DNA of 64,000 bases from Schistocerca nitens (Eukaryota > Arthropoda > Insecta > Orthoptera > Acrididae), in the NCBI RefSeq assembly GCF_023898315.1, contig NC_064617.1, positions 620,239,000 to 620,302,999 of the forward strand, given 5' to 3'. Shown here one piece after another: positions 1 to 10,939 of this stretch; the first letter of the stretch is position 1; each line of letters opens with the position of its first letter. The notes under the pieces were generated by a model. It saw only the letters and a list, made by a program, of their open reading frames with translations, was not told where the DNA came from and did not search any database. Position numbers and translations under genes: made by a program.

Positions 1-786
1 ACATTGTAATTCTGTCAGAGACAGCAAAGGACTTGGAAGAGCAGTTGAACGGAATGGACAGTGTCTTGAAAGGAGGATATAAGATGAACATCAACAAAAG
101 CAAAACGAGGATAATGGAATGTAGTCAAATTAAATCGGGTGATGCTGAGGGAATTAAATTAGGAAATGAGACACATAAAGTAGTACAGGAGTTTTGCTAT
201 TTAGGGAGTAAAATAACTGATGATGGTCGAAGTAGAGAGGATATAAAATGTAGACTGGCAATGGCAAGGAAATCGTTTCTGAAGAAGAGAAATTTGTTAA
301 CATCGAGTATAGATTTAAGTGTCAGGAAGTCGTTTCTGAAAGTATTTGTATGGAGTGTAGCCATGTATGGAAGTGAAACATGGACGATATCCAGTTTGGA
401 CAAGAAGAGAATAGAAGCTTTCGAAATGTGGTGCTACAGAAGAATGCTGAACATAAGGTGGGTAGATCACGTAACTAATGAGGAGGTATTGAATAGGATT
501 GGGGAGAAGAGAAGTTTGTGGCACAACTTGACTAGAAGAAGGGATCGGTTGGTAGGACATGTTTTGAGGCATCAAGGGATCACAAATTTAGCATTGGAGG
601 GCAGCGTGGAGGGTAAAAATCGTAGAGGGAGACCAAGAGATCAATACACTAAGCAGATTCAGAAGGATGTAGGTTGCAGTACGCACTGGGAGATGAAGAA
701 GCTTGCACAGGATTGAGTAGCATGGAGAGCTGCATCAAACCAGTCTCAGAACTGAAGACCACAACAACAACAACAACAACAACAAC
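1..786 (+). mobile_element. RTE-like LINE, 3' end with C-terminal part of reverse transcriptase ORF
   Basis: The window opens inside the ORF, just after the catalytic (F/Y)ADD box: frame from base 3 reads IVILSETAKDLEEQLNGMDS and runs open to the stop at 714-716. The later blocks FCYLGSKITDDGRSREDIK, VWSVAMYGSETWTI, FEMWCYRRMLNIRWVDHV and GRRGRP-like residues are typical of the insect endonuclease-reverse transcriptase family often mis-annotated as craniofacial development protein 2. After the stop a short 3' UTR ends in a (CAA)n tail at about 763-786, the terminal simple repeat expected for RTE-type elements. The rest of the element is left of the window. This C-terminal part has no stop or frameshift, unlike the other copies here. 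Confidence 0.85.
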
Positions 787-1004
787 TTCAGTTCTCTAGC
801 AAGGTTTTCTTTTCAAAGTTAATAAACATTACTCCGAGTCGGGGACTAGAGGAAGAAGAGGTACAAACACAGGAAGCAGAAGGAAAACGACAGAGAGATG
901 GAGGAAGAGGAGAAAGTGCTGAGGAGTAGTAGATGGACAAAGAGAGGAGGCAGGAGGATATGGACGGAGAAACAGGGGAGGTGAAGAATGGGACGTACAT
1001 CCAA

Positions 1005-1201
1005 ATGGTTCAAATGGCTCTGAGCACTATGGGACTCAACTGCTGAGGTCATTAGTCCCCTAGAACTTAGAACTAGTTAAACCTAACTAACCTAAGGACA
1101 TCACAAACATCCATACCCGAGGCAGGATTCGAACCTGCGACCGTAGCGGTCTTGCGGTTCCAGACTGCAGCGCCTTTAACCGCACGGCCACTTCGGCCGG
1201 C
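1005..1201 (-). repeat. Locust-type tRNA SINE (Leu/Ser-like head)
   Basis: The tRNA-like head is at the right end: A-box-like GGCCGTGCGGTTAAAGG and B-box GGTTCGAATCC on the minus strand. It is followed by the shared body (CTTAGGTTAGTTAGGTTTA) and the ATTTGAACCATTT end. A perfect 13-bp target-site duplication, GACGTACATCCAA, lies at 992-1004 and 1202-1214. This copy and the ones at 53261 and 56707 share the variants CTTTAACCGC and ACTAGTTAAAC, suggesting one sub-lineage. Confidence 0.95.
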
Positions 1202-1434
1202 GACGTACATCCAATTTCCATACATATTTATTAATTGTAAAACACTGTCGGGTTGGCTAGTATACAATATGTGCAGAACCAAGAGGGAACAATAGGACTG
1301 GAAGAACAAGAACCAAGTATATGAAGATGGTATCTGTTCTTGTTGACCGAAAGAACAGGTATCATCGGTGACCGTGCAGCTCTCTAGAATAAAATAATTA
1401 AAACAAGACCTTAAGATGCCCACAGGCATTGATA

Positions 1435-2165
1435 TATATTAATGGGGACAGATGAAAATGTATGCGCCGATTGGGGCTAGAACCCGGGATCTCCTGCTTC
1501 ATGGCAAATGCTCTACCCATCTTTCTTTAAAATTTTGTTCGTTGAATTTGTTCTGGGCGGCCGTCCGACGACACTCATTTAGGTTCTTTGTTGATCCATT
1601 CACTCAATTTTTTTGTTACAGAGGGTAGCTAACCTTCTGACCGAACACGCTGAGCTACCGTGCCGGCATCCATCTGAGCCACCGAGGGCACACAGGATAG
1701 TGCACAGTGAGGCGCACATTCTCAACGTAATGTCCACACATTACATTCGTAGTGCCCCTGCCAATGACACTCATTACTCGCGGCAGACAATCTTACCGAG
1801 TCCCGTAAGAGTTCGGGCAATGCGTATGCATTCGCACAGAAGGAGGTCAATGGCCGGTTAGCCGTAACTATATGAAGATGGAATCTGTTCTTTCGGACAT
1901 ATTTAAGGCCATCTGCCCATTGACGTGGAGACCTACGAATGTAGTGTGTGGACATTACGTTGAGAATGTGAGTATCAAGGGGAGCGTGCAAGGGGTAAGT
2001 CCATGCAGTCAAACTATCCTCTGTGCCCTCGGTGGCTCAGATAGATAGAGCGTTTTCCATGTAAGCAGGAGATCCCAGGTTCTAGTCCTGGTCGGGCCAC
2101 ACAAGTTTCAATTGTCCCCGTTGATGTATATCATCGCCTGTCGACAGCTTAGGGTACTGATTTAA
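1435..2165. repeat. Composite SINE with tRNA-Thr-like modules in opposite orientations
   Basis: At 2027-2101 (plus) a tRNA-like sequence runs GCCCTCGGTGGCTCAGAT...CATGTAAGCAGGAGATC...GGTTCTAGTCCTGG, with a TGT anticodon-like loop as in tRNA-Thr. A broken copy of the same module lies on the minus strand at about 1455-1525. A second tRNA-like head (GGTAGCTCAGCGTGTTCGG, minus) sits at about 1620-1665. An inverted repeat joins 1716-1763 with 1927-1971 (core CATTCTCAACGTAATGTCC). I recognise the parts from long tRNA-headed locust repeats; I read the whole as at least two such copies inserted head to head. Outer limits are approximate. Confidence 0.7.
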
Positions 2166-2255
2166 TTATCATTTCACGAACGAAGTACTTCGATTACACA
2201 GGGTATAAGACAGAGGTGTAGTCTTTCACCCCTACTTTTCGGTCTCTACAGGATG

Positions 2256-2437
2256 GTGGTGGCCGTGCGGTTCTAGGCACTTCATTTCGGAACCGCGTGA
2301 GTGCTACGGTCGGTCGAATCCTGCCTCGGGCATGGATGTGTGTGATGTCCATAGGTTAGTTAGGTTTAAGTAGTTCTAAGTTCTAGGGGACTGATGACCT
2401 CAGATGTTGAGTCCCATAGTGCTCAGAGCCATTTTTG
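2256..2437 (+). repeat. Locust-type tRNA SINE (Leu/Ser-like head)
   Basis: The head is slightly shortened (starts GTGGTGGCCGTGCGG) and the B-box is damaged (GGTCGAATCC, one base missing). The body and GAGCCATTT end are complete. The 9-bp duplication TACAGGATG flanks it at 2247-2255 and 2438-2446. Confidence 0.93.
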
Positions 2438-2446
2438 TACAGGATG

Positions 2447-2984
2447 AAGCTATTACGGAAATAAAATGGAAGTTAAAAAGTCCATCCGCGTAACCCTTCC
2501 TATCTTAAAGCTGTCAGCTAGCCTCTATATTGTAGGGACGTGACCTCAGAAACAGTGACCAACGATCGGACGCTGTAATATTCGTTAATCGTTCTTGTCG
2601 TTGGCTAATCCTAACTCTCAACTCTTCCTTGTCCGTTCGGGACTATAAATGTGGCTCATCCAGTTCAGACTTTGATTGTGGCACACTTAAAGGATAGACC
2701 ATGATAATTCCAAAGTTCCCTTACCATGACCTTTTAACATTTCTATGTTCATTTCATGTTCCTGAAGTGAATTGCGTTAAGTTATTGTATTCAGAATTAA
2801 CTCCCATCCGAGACAACTCGGAGCTACGGCCTTCAGTTGTGTGTATTGCCTCTGCAAGTCACCTTACCGTGGGCGACGGAGGGTACTTTGTACACCCTTT
2901 TCCTGCTGCAGTCGGGAATTGTTTGCGGGATGAGTGATTGCTAGTAAGTCCCTGTACGGACTCGGATCCCTCTAATTTTAATTC
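2447..2984. other. No recognised feature
   Basis: AT-balanced sequence without long frames or repeats I can name. A TATA-like CTATAAAT (about 2643) about 25-30 bp before TTCAGAC is the only promoter-like hint and may be chance. Confidence 0.5.
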
Positions 2985-3990
2985 CGTCTGCAGATTTTCC
3001 TTTTGTTTCCTATACTACTTGGTCTTTCATGCACCTCGACTCTTGTAACTGTCGTCTGGTTTCTGTACAGGCTATAAACAGCCTTTCACTCCCAGTATTT
3101 TACCTCTCTACCTTCAGAATTTCAAAGAGTACATTCCAGTGAACATTGCCAGAAATTTTCTTTTTGTCCACTAATGCTATAAACCTGGGTTTGCCTTTCT
3201 TTAACCTATCTTGTAATCTAGGTTGTGTGGTTAGTATTGTGTGCTGTGTTTCTACATTCCTCCAGCTCCAATACGTACCTTCTGTGAGGTTGGCTTCTGC
3301 CAATTTTCCCATTCTTCTCGTGTCAATATTGTGCAACTGTGACTTATTAAGCTGATATTTCGACAATATTCACACCTGTCAGCACCTGCTTTCTATGAAA
3401 TCGCAGTTATTACATCCTTCTTGATATCTGAGGATATTCCACCGGTCTCAGGCATCTTGCACACCAGGTGGATTAATTTTGTTAAATTTGGCTCTCCTCG
3501 GGATAGCGTCGTGGTCTACTGGCTTGTGTTGCTGCCTCTGGATCACTGGATCCTGGGTTCGATTCCCGGCCGGGATGGATATATTCTCTGCAGAGGGCTG
3601 GGTGTTTATTTTGGCGTCATTTCGTCATCATTAGCATCATCATCATCATTCGTGACAGTGATTAGACTGGGCTGTGAAAAAAATTGGACTGTGTAAAAAT
3701 TGGGACTATGTACAGGCGTTGATGACCGAGCAGCTGAGCGACCCACATGCCAGTCATAATCATCCTAGAGATATCTGTAGTTCTGAGGCAATTTCGTCTA
3801 CTCCAGGGACCTTGCTTCGACTTAAATCAAGTTCGTCTCTTAAGTAATCTCCTAACTCTATCTTCTTTCTCTTTCCATTGTATAATTTCCATTGCCATCA
3901 AGTTCATTTCCGTTATATAGCCCCCCCCCCCCCCTCCCCCCGTATACTCCTTCGTCTCTTCGGCTTTCCCTACTCACTTCACCAAAGGAG
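2985..3990 (-). mobile_element. RTE-like LINE fragment (reverse transcriptase region), interrupted by a SINE
   Basis: Read on the minus strand this matches the better preserved LINE at 19620-23090. The stretch 3100-3490 parallels 20555-21180: an AFVD-like motif A region, the ENYR-type block and the splicing-like hinge. Stops and frameshifts are frequent. The match resumes at about 3766 (CTGTAGTTCTGAGG...GTCTACTCCAGG) after the nested SINE at 3498-3765. A homopolymer C run (about 3921-3940) lies near its right end. Only remnants of coding potential remain. Confidence 0.75.
3498..3765 (+). repeat. Second tRNA-derived SINE family (CATCAT-rich body)
   Basis: A tRNA-like start (TAGCGTCGTGGTCTACTGG as A-box region, GGTTCGATTCCCGGCCGG as B-box) is followed by a body with TCATCATTAGCATCATCATC, the line TTGGACTGTG...AAAATTGGGAC, and an end rich in CAGTCATAATCATC. 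It splits the LINE sequence exactly where its homologue at 21180-21200 is continuous, so it is a nested insertion. The target duplication is short and unclear (about TCTCCT/ATCATCCT). Confidence 0.75.
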
Positions 3991-4909
3991 CTAGTCGATT
4001 TTACGAAAGGAGGATGACCGGTGAACCCAGGCAGCAGGAGTCATTCGTGCCAAATGAGCCACGATTTACAGTTTGGTACAGTTATTTCCCTCAGTAGCTG
4101 CCGGTAGAGCACTTCTCGGAGGTGATAGCTAGCGAAGCAAACGGGGCAGACACTGGTCTTCCTTCCCGACCTACCGGCTGTTTCCAAAGCCTCTTTCGTT
4201 AGGTGCCCCAACACCATGACAGCGCAAGGTAGCAGCCTGGCGTCCAGTGACTGTGGCGAACACGTCTTCCAACTGTCGGCGGACAGTGGCCAATTACTTC
4301 TGTATCCATCCACAATTACTTCAGTCATTACCTACCTTTAATCAGTGCTCGTCTACAAGCCAAGGACTGTAACATTTACCCAATCACTCTATGTACGGAG
4401 TATAAGTATAGCTGCTACGCTACTGTTGGCTTTTAAGACACTACGAAGGCAGTTTACTTTATGTTAATACAATGAAGTTGACTTAAAAATATATATGATG
4501 TGGTAGTAAACAGTGTTCAACGCACTAAAATGCACAGATGAGTATCACTTACAAGTTGTGTAGGTTAATACCGTTTTTTGAGACTGTAATAAGTTTCAAG
4601 AACAAGTCATTTTTTCTTTAAAATAAATCCCCTTCAGTGCCCACTAGAACAGTAGTTTTTCCTATAATTTTGTTTTCTAGGATCATGACCAGAGCTGATA
4701 TCATTCAATAATATTAACAGCATTAAACTGTTATCATTACACACAATTTCCTTGTTTCTTACACTGTTCTTGACGTTCTTAACATAGTGTTGGACTATCG
4801 CACGTAGCACTTTCACTGACACAAAACATATTTCCGTTTTTCTGTTTTATAGGTTCACTGCCATCTCGCTATTTCGTGTACTTCGTTCTGTTATACTGGT
4901 AATGGGAGC
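3991..4909. other. Unassigned sequence with one unrecognised open frame
   Basis: A 95-codon frame on the minus strand (4328-4041) has a CPVC motif and somewhat higher GC, but I recognise no family, splice sites or conservation hint; it is probably chance. The rest is AT-rich with nothing identifiable. Confidence 0.4.
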
Positions 4910-4919
4910 GTCTGCTATT

Positions 4920-5110
4920 CAAATGGCTCTGAGCACTATGGGACTTAACATCTGGGGTCATCAGTCCCCTAGAACTTAGAACTACTTAAACCTAACTAAC
5001 CTAGGGATATCACACACATCCATGCCCGAGGCAGGATTCGAACCTGCGACCGTAGCAGCCGCGCGGTTCCGGACTGAAGCGCCTAGAACCGCTCGGCTAC
5101 CGCTGCCGGC
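4920..5110 (-). repeat. Locust-type tRNA SINE (Leu/Ser-like head)
   Basis: Complete copy with B-box GGTTCGAATCC and intact body. The 10-bp duplication GTCTGCTATT flanks it at 4910-4919 and 5112-5121. Confidence 0.94.
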
Positions 5111-5138
5111 TGTCTGCTATTGCTGTTCGTATCTCTCT

Positions 5139-5140
<2 letters not shown>

Positions 5141-5206
<66 letters not shown>
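5141..5206. repeat. (GT)n microsatellite
   Basis: About 33 uninterrupted GT units, immediately downstream of a SINE. Confidence 0.97.
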
Positions 5207-5209
<3 letters not shown>

Positions 5210-5331
5210 TTAAGGGGAGCTAAGATGTCGTAACGTCTGTGTATATAAGTTATTAGTTCCAAATCCAAAAGGTAATAATGGAAAACCAACACCTCCCTAT
5301 TTTGTGGAGTCGTCGTTTTTAATCTTCCATC

Positions 5332-5333
<2 letters not shown>

Positions 5334-5409
<76 letters not shown>
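5334..5409. repeat. (CA)n(GA)n compound microsatellite
   Basis: About 18 CA units (5334-5370) pass directly into about 19 GA units (5371-5409). Confidence 0.97.
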
Positions 5410-5413
<4 letters not shown>

Positions 5414-5994
5414 ACCACCGGCAATCAAAACAGATTTCACGTAATGGCATTGGACGTACAACGCTTAAGAATGAAAATGCAATTTATACCATCGAAAGCT
5501 CTAGAGTATATGAAGAAGAACATTAAGAATGACATAAACAAAAGAATCTATAAGTAGAGATAATAATTTAATACAGTTTGTAGCATGAAGTTATAACATG
5601 GCAGCTGTTCATGAACTTAGCGAACGAAAATTTTAAGAAAAACCATGTTGTTATAGTGACTACCAAAGATGCTTTAAATTAAAGCAAAGCACGTTTAATG
5701 TTAATAAGACTCATTACACTCGCAAAAGACGGTATTAACTATAGAACTGTGACCCTGGGAAAAAGAGGCCGTAAATCAAAGAAGACAATATGTATACGAC
5801 TGGCTTCTTCGCAGAAGTACGTGATAGAAAAACTTAACCCTGTGTATTAACAAAAACTAGTGCTACTGCTGAAGCGTTGTGACCCCGCAGCTGTTAATAG
5901 TATTTCGCCTTAGATTAAAGACGACGCACTCCGATCAGGGAGGACGCTGTTTGCAGGAAGGTGCTTCAGCGCTAATGGCAGAGCCGCTGCTGAC

Positions 5995-6168
5995 CTGCGC
6001 CCACTTGAGGATGGAGTCGACGTGATTGGCGGTATTGTTCTGAGCGCGGCAGTCGCCCCTGCGCACGGCCGCCGTCACGCCCATGGTCCCCGTGTTCGCC
6101 TTTACGCCGCATAGGTACGCCGTCGAGGAGCAAGCCGAGTCGGCCACCTGCGCGTCCACGCAGTACGT
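5995..6168 (-). CDS. Alkaline phosphatase exon (catalytic serine exon)
   Basis: The 174-nt exon has 58 codons in phase 0: TYCVDAQVADSACSSTAYLC, then GVKANTGTMGVTAAV, then NHVDSILKWAQ. D-S-A (codons 10-12) holds the serine that is phosphorylated in the reaction, equivalent to Ser102 of the E. coli enzyme; GVKAN is also a family signature. The acceptor on the minus strand is GTTTTTCAG|ACG and the donor GCGCAG|GTCAGC. Joined to the previous exon it reads AGLSK-TYCVDAQVADS without gap or frame change. The next expected block (GIVTTTRVTHASPA-like) was not found in 1-5935, so the following exon lies outside the window. All catalytic residues visible here are intact, so this looks like a working gene. 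Confidence 0.92.
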
Positions 6169-6352
6169 CTGAAAAACACGTTCACGTCAGATACAAGGTG
6201 GTAACCCGAAATCTGAATCATGCGTGCAGATGGTCACCTGATTACGAGTGCACTGAAATACTCGTAGTAGGTGCCTCTCCACACATCCTCTTTCAATCAG
6301 TGCTGGAAATGGCTACGAGTTGTGCGATCTTCGCAAGTTAAGATCGCCAATA

Positions 6353-6775
6353 AGGCATTTTATTGGATGACTCGCTTCCTCGGATCTGCAAGTTCATGAA
6401 CAAAAATTGGTAGGAAAAATACTTTACAACCATGATATACCAACTCCACAAATCGTCTTTTAATACGTTCTACCGAATTATAATATATCTTTTGCTTCTA
6501 AAAAGTACAACGTATTGTCCATCAGTGTTGCAAGTCATATCACATTGCATATACACTTCCTACAATCGTGACGATCAGTACAACACCGGTGTACAATATG
6601 TTGTAATATTTTATGGAATAAGGAATGTTGTAATTCCATAGGATGGTTACAAGACAATTTATCGATTTACGATACCAAGATTGTAAACTATTTTTCCTAT
6701 CAATTTCTGTTTATCCTCTTGCAGATCCGATGACAGCATAGCTCTGCCGAAACCAGTCATACAATAAAATTTCTT
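6353..6775. repeat. Fold-back (MITE-like) element with ~80-bp inverted arms
   Basis: The left arm (6353-6433) contains TTTTATTGGATGACT, then CGGATCTGCAAG, then GGTAGGAAAAATACTTTACAA. The reverse complement of the right arm (6680-6775) contains TTTTATTGTATGACT, CGGATCTGCAAG and GATAGGAAAAATAGTTTACAA. The arms diverge by roughly 20%, so the element is old. The ~245-bp centre has no frame of interest. Target duplications were not clear. No transposase is present, so it would be non-autonomous. Confidence 0.72.
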
Positions 6776-7023
6776 TAGCGACCTTGGTTTGAGAAGTTTT
6801 CTTCAGCTGCCATACATTGCATATCGTCCCCATGCCCACAATGCTAGGAAAATATAACCGAGTGGTTTGGTTAGTTTTTGGTATCTCCATCGTCGCGTTT
6901 CCGTGGCTTACCAGAAATGGTAGCGTGTCTGTAGGAAGTTTTGCTTCAGACTTGGGAAAAGCGCTAAGAAACAGCCAAAATTTAAAGCAAGGAGACTACG
7001 ATATAAACCGTACACAAACGTCG

Positions 7024-7081
<58 letters not shown>
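7024..7081. repeat. (TCA)n microsatellite
   Basis: About 19 perfect trinucleotide units. Confidence 0.97.
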
Positions 7082-7239
7082 GTACAATTTAGGGTTACAC
7101 ATTTTTGCCTCTTCCTGATCAAAGCAAATTAAAGCGTATCATCCGATCATTTACGTGGTCGTTCTAACCTTCTACCGTTGGGTCTTTAGTTAGGAGTTTC
7201 GCTTGGTATACGATAAGTGGTCTGGGGGTAACGTCTCTG

Positions 7240-8345
7240 ATCAGTAATCAAACGTCCTCGTTTTCGGGTTCGAACCACGCCGCTGCTGACATTTTGAATG
7301 AAAATCTTCAGTAATGTCGGCCGAAGACTTACGGCATAAGAAGTCAAATTCATTCTCCCACCGGCTTTTTCAAAGACGGTGGAAGAGCGGACAGAAGTTC
7401 AGGGTCTCTTGCCCTTGGGGTGTTAAACGGAACAAAAGCGGAAGAATCAGTGATCAACGGCATGAGGATACAGAAATCAATGGGAACCACTGCATTTAAG
7501 AGACAAAACGTATACCCATAGGACAGGTCCTGTGTTTGAGAAAGTGTCATGATGATCTCCCCATTGGCGAAAGATTCCAGACTAGTCCTATCTTCGGGTC
7601 TCCGGGACGGGACTGCCAAGGAAGATGTAGCCACGAGAAAGAGACTGAATAAGCTACGAAAAGATCTTCTACGGCGCGTGGAATGTCAGACGCTTGCACG
7701 TGATAGAGAAGCTAGTAAATCTGAATATGGAGATACTAAACTCAATGTAGATATGGTGGGCGTCAGTGAAGTGTAATGGAAAGAAGACAAGGATTTCTGG
7801 CCATAAAGTATAGGGTAATATCAACAGCAGCATAAAATGGTATAACTGGAGTAGGCTTCCATATAAATACGAAGCTAGAGCAGATATTGGAATATATACA
7901 GCAAATAATAGTGCCAAAGGGAAGTCTACTAGTATCAAAATATGTCTTAATTTGAGGAAAACGTTTCTGAGAACGTACTTTGGAGCACATCGTGTGGTAG
8001 TGAGACGCGGCCCGTAGAAAAACCGGAACAGAAGAAAATCGAAGCATTTGAATCGTGGTGTTACAGAAGAATGTTGAAAATTGGGTTAACTGACAACGTA
8101 CAGAGTGAAGAGGTTCTCCGCAGAATCGGCGAGGAAAGGATACATGGAAAACATGACAAGGGAAAGGGACAGGATTATACAACATCCATTAAGACGTCAC
8201 GGAGTAACTTCCATGGTAGTAGAGGGTGTTGCAGAGGGTAACAACGGTACAGGAATACAGAGATTGGGATGCATCCTGCAAGTAATTGAGGACTTAGGTG
8301 ACAAGTGGTAAGCTGAGATGAAAAACGTGATATGTGATCTTCGTG
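7240..8345 (+). mobile_element. RTE-like LINE, internally deleted
   Basis: The 5' region starts with a tRNA-like GGTTCGAACC patch and a 5' UTR (GGCCGAAGACTTACGGCATA). ORF remnants follow: GVSEV just before a stop where the endonuclease motif SEVRW is expected (about 7755-7785). From about 7930 the sequence jumps to the ORF C-terminus (FESWCYRRM-like, RRIGEE-like and RRHGV blocks), so most of the endonuclease and the whole reverse-transcriptase core are missing. Multiple stops show it is dead. It uses the same family architecture as 55540-57420. Confidence 0.7.
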
Positions 8346-8364
8346 ACAGTTTGAAGTTTCATAT

Positions 8365-8640
8365 CAGCGCACACTCTGCTGCAGAGTGGAAACCTCATTC
8401 TGTGTACGTGATATGTATTCGCACTTACAACATATATGGACAACCATCAGCTGTATAAACGATTGCCGACAATGAAAATTTGTGCCAGACCGTAGCTCGA
8501 ATCCGGATTTCCGGCATTTCGAGAGCGGTCGCATTACCGCCAGGCTGTCCGAGTACGTCTTACTTGCAGACCCAGACATCCATATGTAGACACACAGTTG
8601 ACGACATGTGGAAGTTTGGGGCTACATGCATGCATGTCCG
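8365..8640 (-). repeat. tRNA-derived SINE-like repeat (third type)
   Basis: On the minus strand a decayed tRNA-like head reads CTCGGACAGCCTGGCGGTAA...CCGGATTCGAGCTACGG, resembling an A-box/B-box pair. It is followed by CTGGCACAAATTTTCATTGT. The flank 8365-8400 (TTTCATATCAGCGCACACTC) belongs to another common locust repeat. Boundaries and target duplications are uncertain. Confidence 0.55.
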
Positions 8641-10298
8641 AAGAAACACTGCATCGCAATTCGAAATAACACAGGCGCTGCAGTGTCGTAATGAAGTGAA
8701 AAGGTTGGCTCAAGAGGAATTCATGGCGTACCACCACAATCTCAAGTCTGCTGACTCAAAAAAACTTTGATTCAGACGTAGTAGGTGGTCATACCATTCC
8801 TTTCTATGCTGTTGGATCTTTTCTCTTTTTCCTGTAACATGGATTTATGGAGTTTCTCCCTTATGTTTGTGTTCATCTTGTGATGGCCTAAGTCGTATCC
8901 AGTCCAAGTTCTTAGAAGTCTAATTTCTAGAGCTTCAGATCGCCGAATTTTTCCGTACTTCTCATCAATAGAGCAGTAGGGATGCAGTCACAGTATTACA
9001 GATTTTAATGCTTTCTCTTACCTGGTTTTGTTCCGGAGCGTTCTGTTAATCGCACGTAATATGTGTAAGCACGTTTGTGATTTCCGCATCATCATCTTAA
9101 GCATAAGAGGTAGTTGAAAATATAGACTTGTTCTAATACGTCATTTCCTTTTATGATTCTAAATCTAACAGACTGTAGCTTACAGACTTACGACTGGCGT
9201 AAGATTTTCAGAAAGAAATGAATATCGACTAACGGTGACGACTCTTACGGTCGGTTGTCAATTCGCATCGCGCAATAAAATGTTTACATACTGTGGTATC
9301 TGTTTCTGGCCACTGCCCAAGGTCTTACATAAACGTGAAAATATACTACAGTGTATGTGATGTATTCTGTTCAAAGAATTTTTAAAGTCAGAACGAATGG
9401 TGCGAATTTTGTGGCAAATTTCATTTCGAGGTTAATATACCTAACATCGCGTGGAGTCTACAGAGAATTTGAAGAAGAACTGCTTGATGTCTAAACAACC
9501 AGGATGCATTTCGTAAATGGCAGAACCGTTGGGATTGGTTCACTCACTCTCTAGGTTACTACACTGAAGATGTTGGTGCAGAATGAAATTTAGGTAAGCC
9601 ATAATTATGTTTTGGGTATGACATCATGTTTCAACAATTTCCGTTATAATTCAGTTGCTAATCTGCAGCAGAGTCACGAAAGGAGAACAGAAAGCATTGT
9701 CGAATTTGGGTATCTGTCAAGCAAACAGAAGTAACCGGAGTAATAGCGAACGTGTAGTATGAATTTTATCGGATTACTGTGCTAATGCTGCTTCATTTTA
9801 AAGCACCATGTCTTTTCGACACTTGTTGGAAGAAACGAAAATACACGCAAACCTGGAAGAAGGGAAATCTGCTATTAGCGTGCAAGAAACATAAGTGTAT
9901 AGTTTTCAGTAACCGCAGGAAAGAACGTATTCAGGAACCACACATAAATACACAGCTGTTTTCGATCGTGTGTGGCTGGAATATGAACAGTTGCGCTTGC
10001 GTGGTTTGTGAATACCAATTCCGAGGCTGTGACCATCGACGACGAAACCGTGTGTACATATGTAATGTGTATGAGCTTTGTTATGTACTGTGACGAAGAT
10101 GTCTTCACAGACATTCGTGCACCTCAAAATGATCTTCACGACGTGGCCACTAGTGCTTAATATGTACTTAATTAAACCAACAGCCTAATGGAAATGGTAT
10201 CTTCTGAATTTACCAAGGCTGTGGTGACCACGCACAAGTGGTCTATGAAAGATATGCTGGGAGTCCCAGAATGAATAGCCAGTATTCACGGATATGAC
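8641..10298. other. No recognised feature
   Basis: About 1.65 kb of AT-rich intronic sequence. Open frames are short, overlap on both strands and match nothing I know. Confidence 0.6.
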
Positions 10299-10309
10299 AG
10301 GAATGATCA

Positions 10310-10509
10310 AAATGGTTCAAATGGCTCTGAGCACTATGGGACTTAATTTCTGAGGTCATCAGTCCCCTAGAACTTAGAACTACTTAAATCTAACTAACCT
10401 AAGGACATCACACACATCCATGCCCGAGGCAGGATTCGAACCTGCGACCGTAGCGGTCGCGCGTTTCGAGACTGTAGCGCCTAGAACCGCTCGGCCAACC
10501 CGGCCGACC
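10310..10509 (-). repeat. Locust-type tRNA SINE (Leu/Ser-like head)
   Basis: Full-length copy ending in the AAAATGGTTCAAATGG form. The 11-bp duplication has one mismatch: AGGAATGATCA (10299-10309) versus AGGATTGATCA (10510-10520). Confidence 0.93.
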
Positions 10510-10599
10510 AGGATTGATCACTAAAAGCAGAGAAGTGTAGTACACATGGGCTGTAAAATACTTCCCTCGAGAGCTATGAGGAGTTCAGTAGAGAAAATG

Positions 10600-10720
10600 T
10601 ATTTCACAGCAGCGAAGTTGAACAAGTGCTCATGGCTTTTAAGATATACATTTTAGAGCCCACGTTTACTTAACTTCCTTACTTCGACCTACCGTTCCTG
10701 TCATAGCACTGAATACTGAA
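10600..10720. repeat. Fragment related to the fold-back family at 31348-31890
   Basis: GTGCTCATGGCTTTTAAG and ATACATTTTAGAGCCC closely parallel GCTCATAGCTCTTAGG and ATGCATTTTAGAGCCC at 31773-31808, with a nearby counterpart of the GAAGTTGAACAAG arm. Confidence 0.6.
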
Positions 10721-10939
10721 TATTCTGTTTGGGGCACCCTGTATTTTTAGTGTCGAGTCAGGAACCCCCATAAATAACTGCCAGTGGAGCTCCGGTAAAG
10801 CTGCGATAGGCCGCGCAAGTCAGTAGTGGATGACCCATTCGCTTTCAACAACAGACGAGCCTCGGATCAAAACTATTAGCGAATGTGACAAATCAGAATG
10901 GTTTATAAACGACAAAACGGGTTTGATAAGAAAGAATTT

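Noticed and set aside
2027..2101. tRNA-Thr gene
   Set aside because: The stems are imperfect, it is embedded in a larger repeat, and another broken copy lies nearby in inverse orientation.
4041..4328. 95-codon frame with CPVC motif (minus)
   Set aside because: No known domain, no usable splice signals and no in-frame link to the phosphatase exons.
5022..5213. Protein-like frame MPEAGFEPATVAAARFRT ending in poly-Val/Cys
   Set aside because: It is a SINE head read as codons and then a GT microsatellite; the same peptide recurs at other SINE copies.
6817..7102. Frames ending in poly-Ser (plus) and poly-Met (minus)
   Set aside because: Both are translations of the (TCA)n microsatellite.
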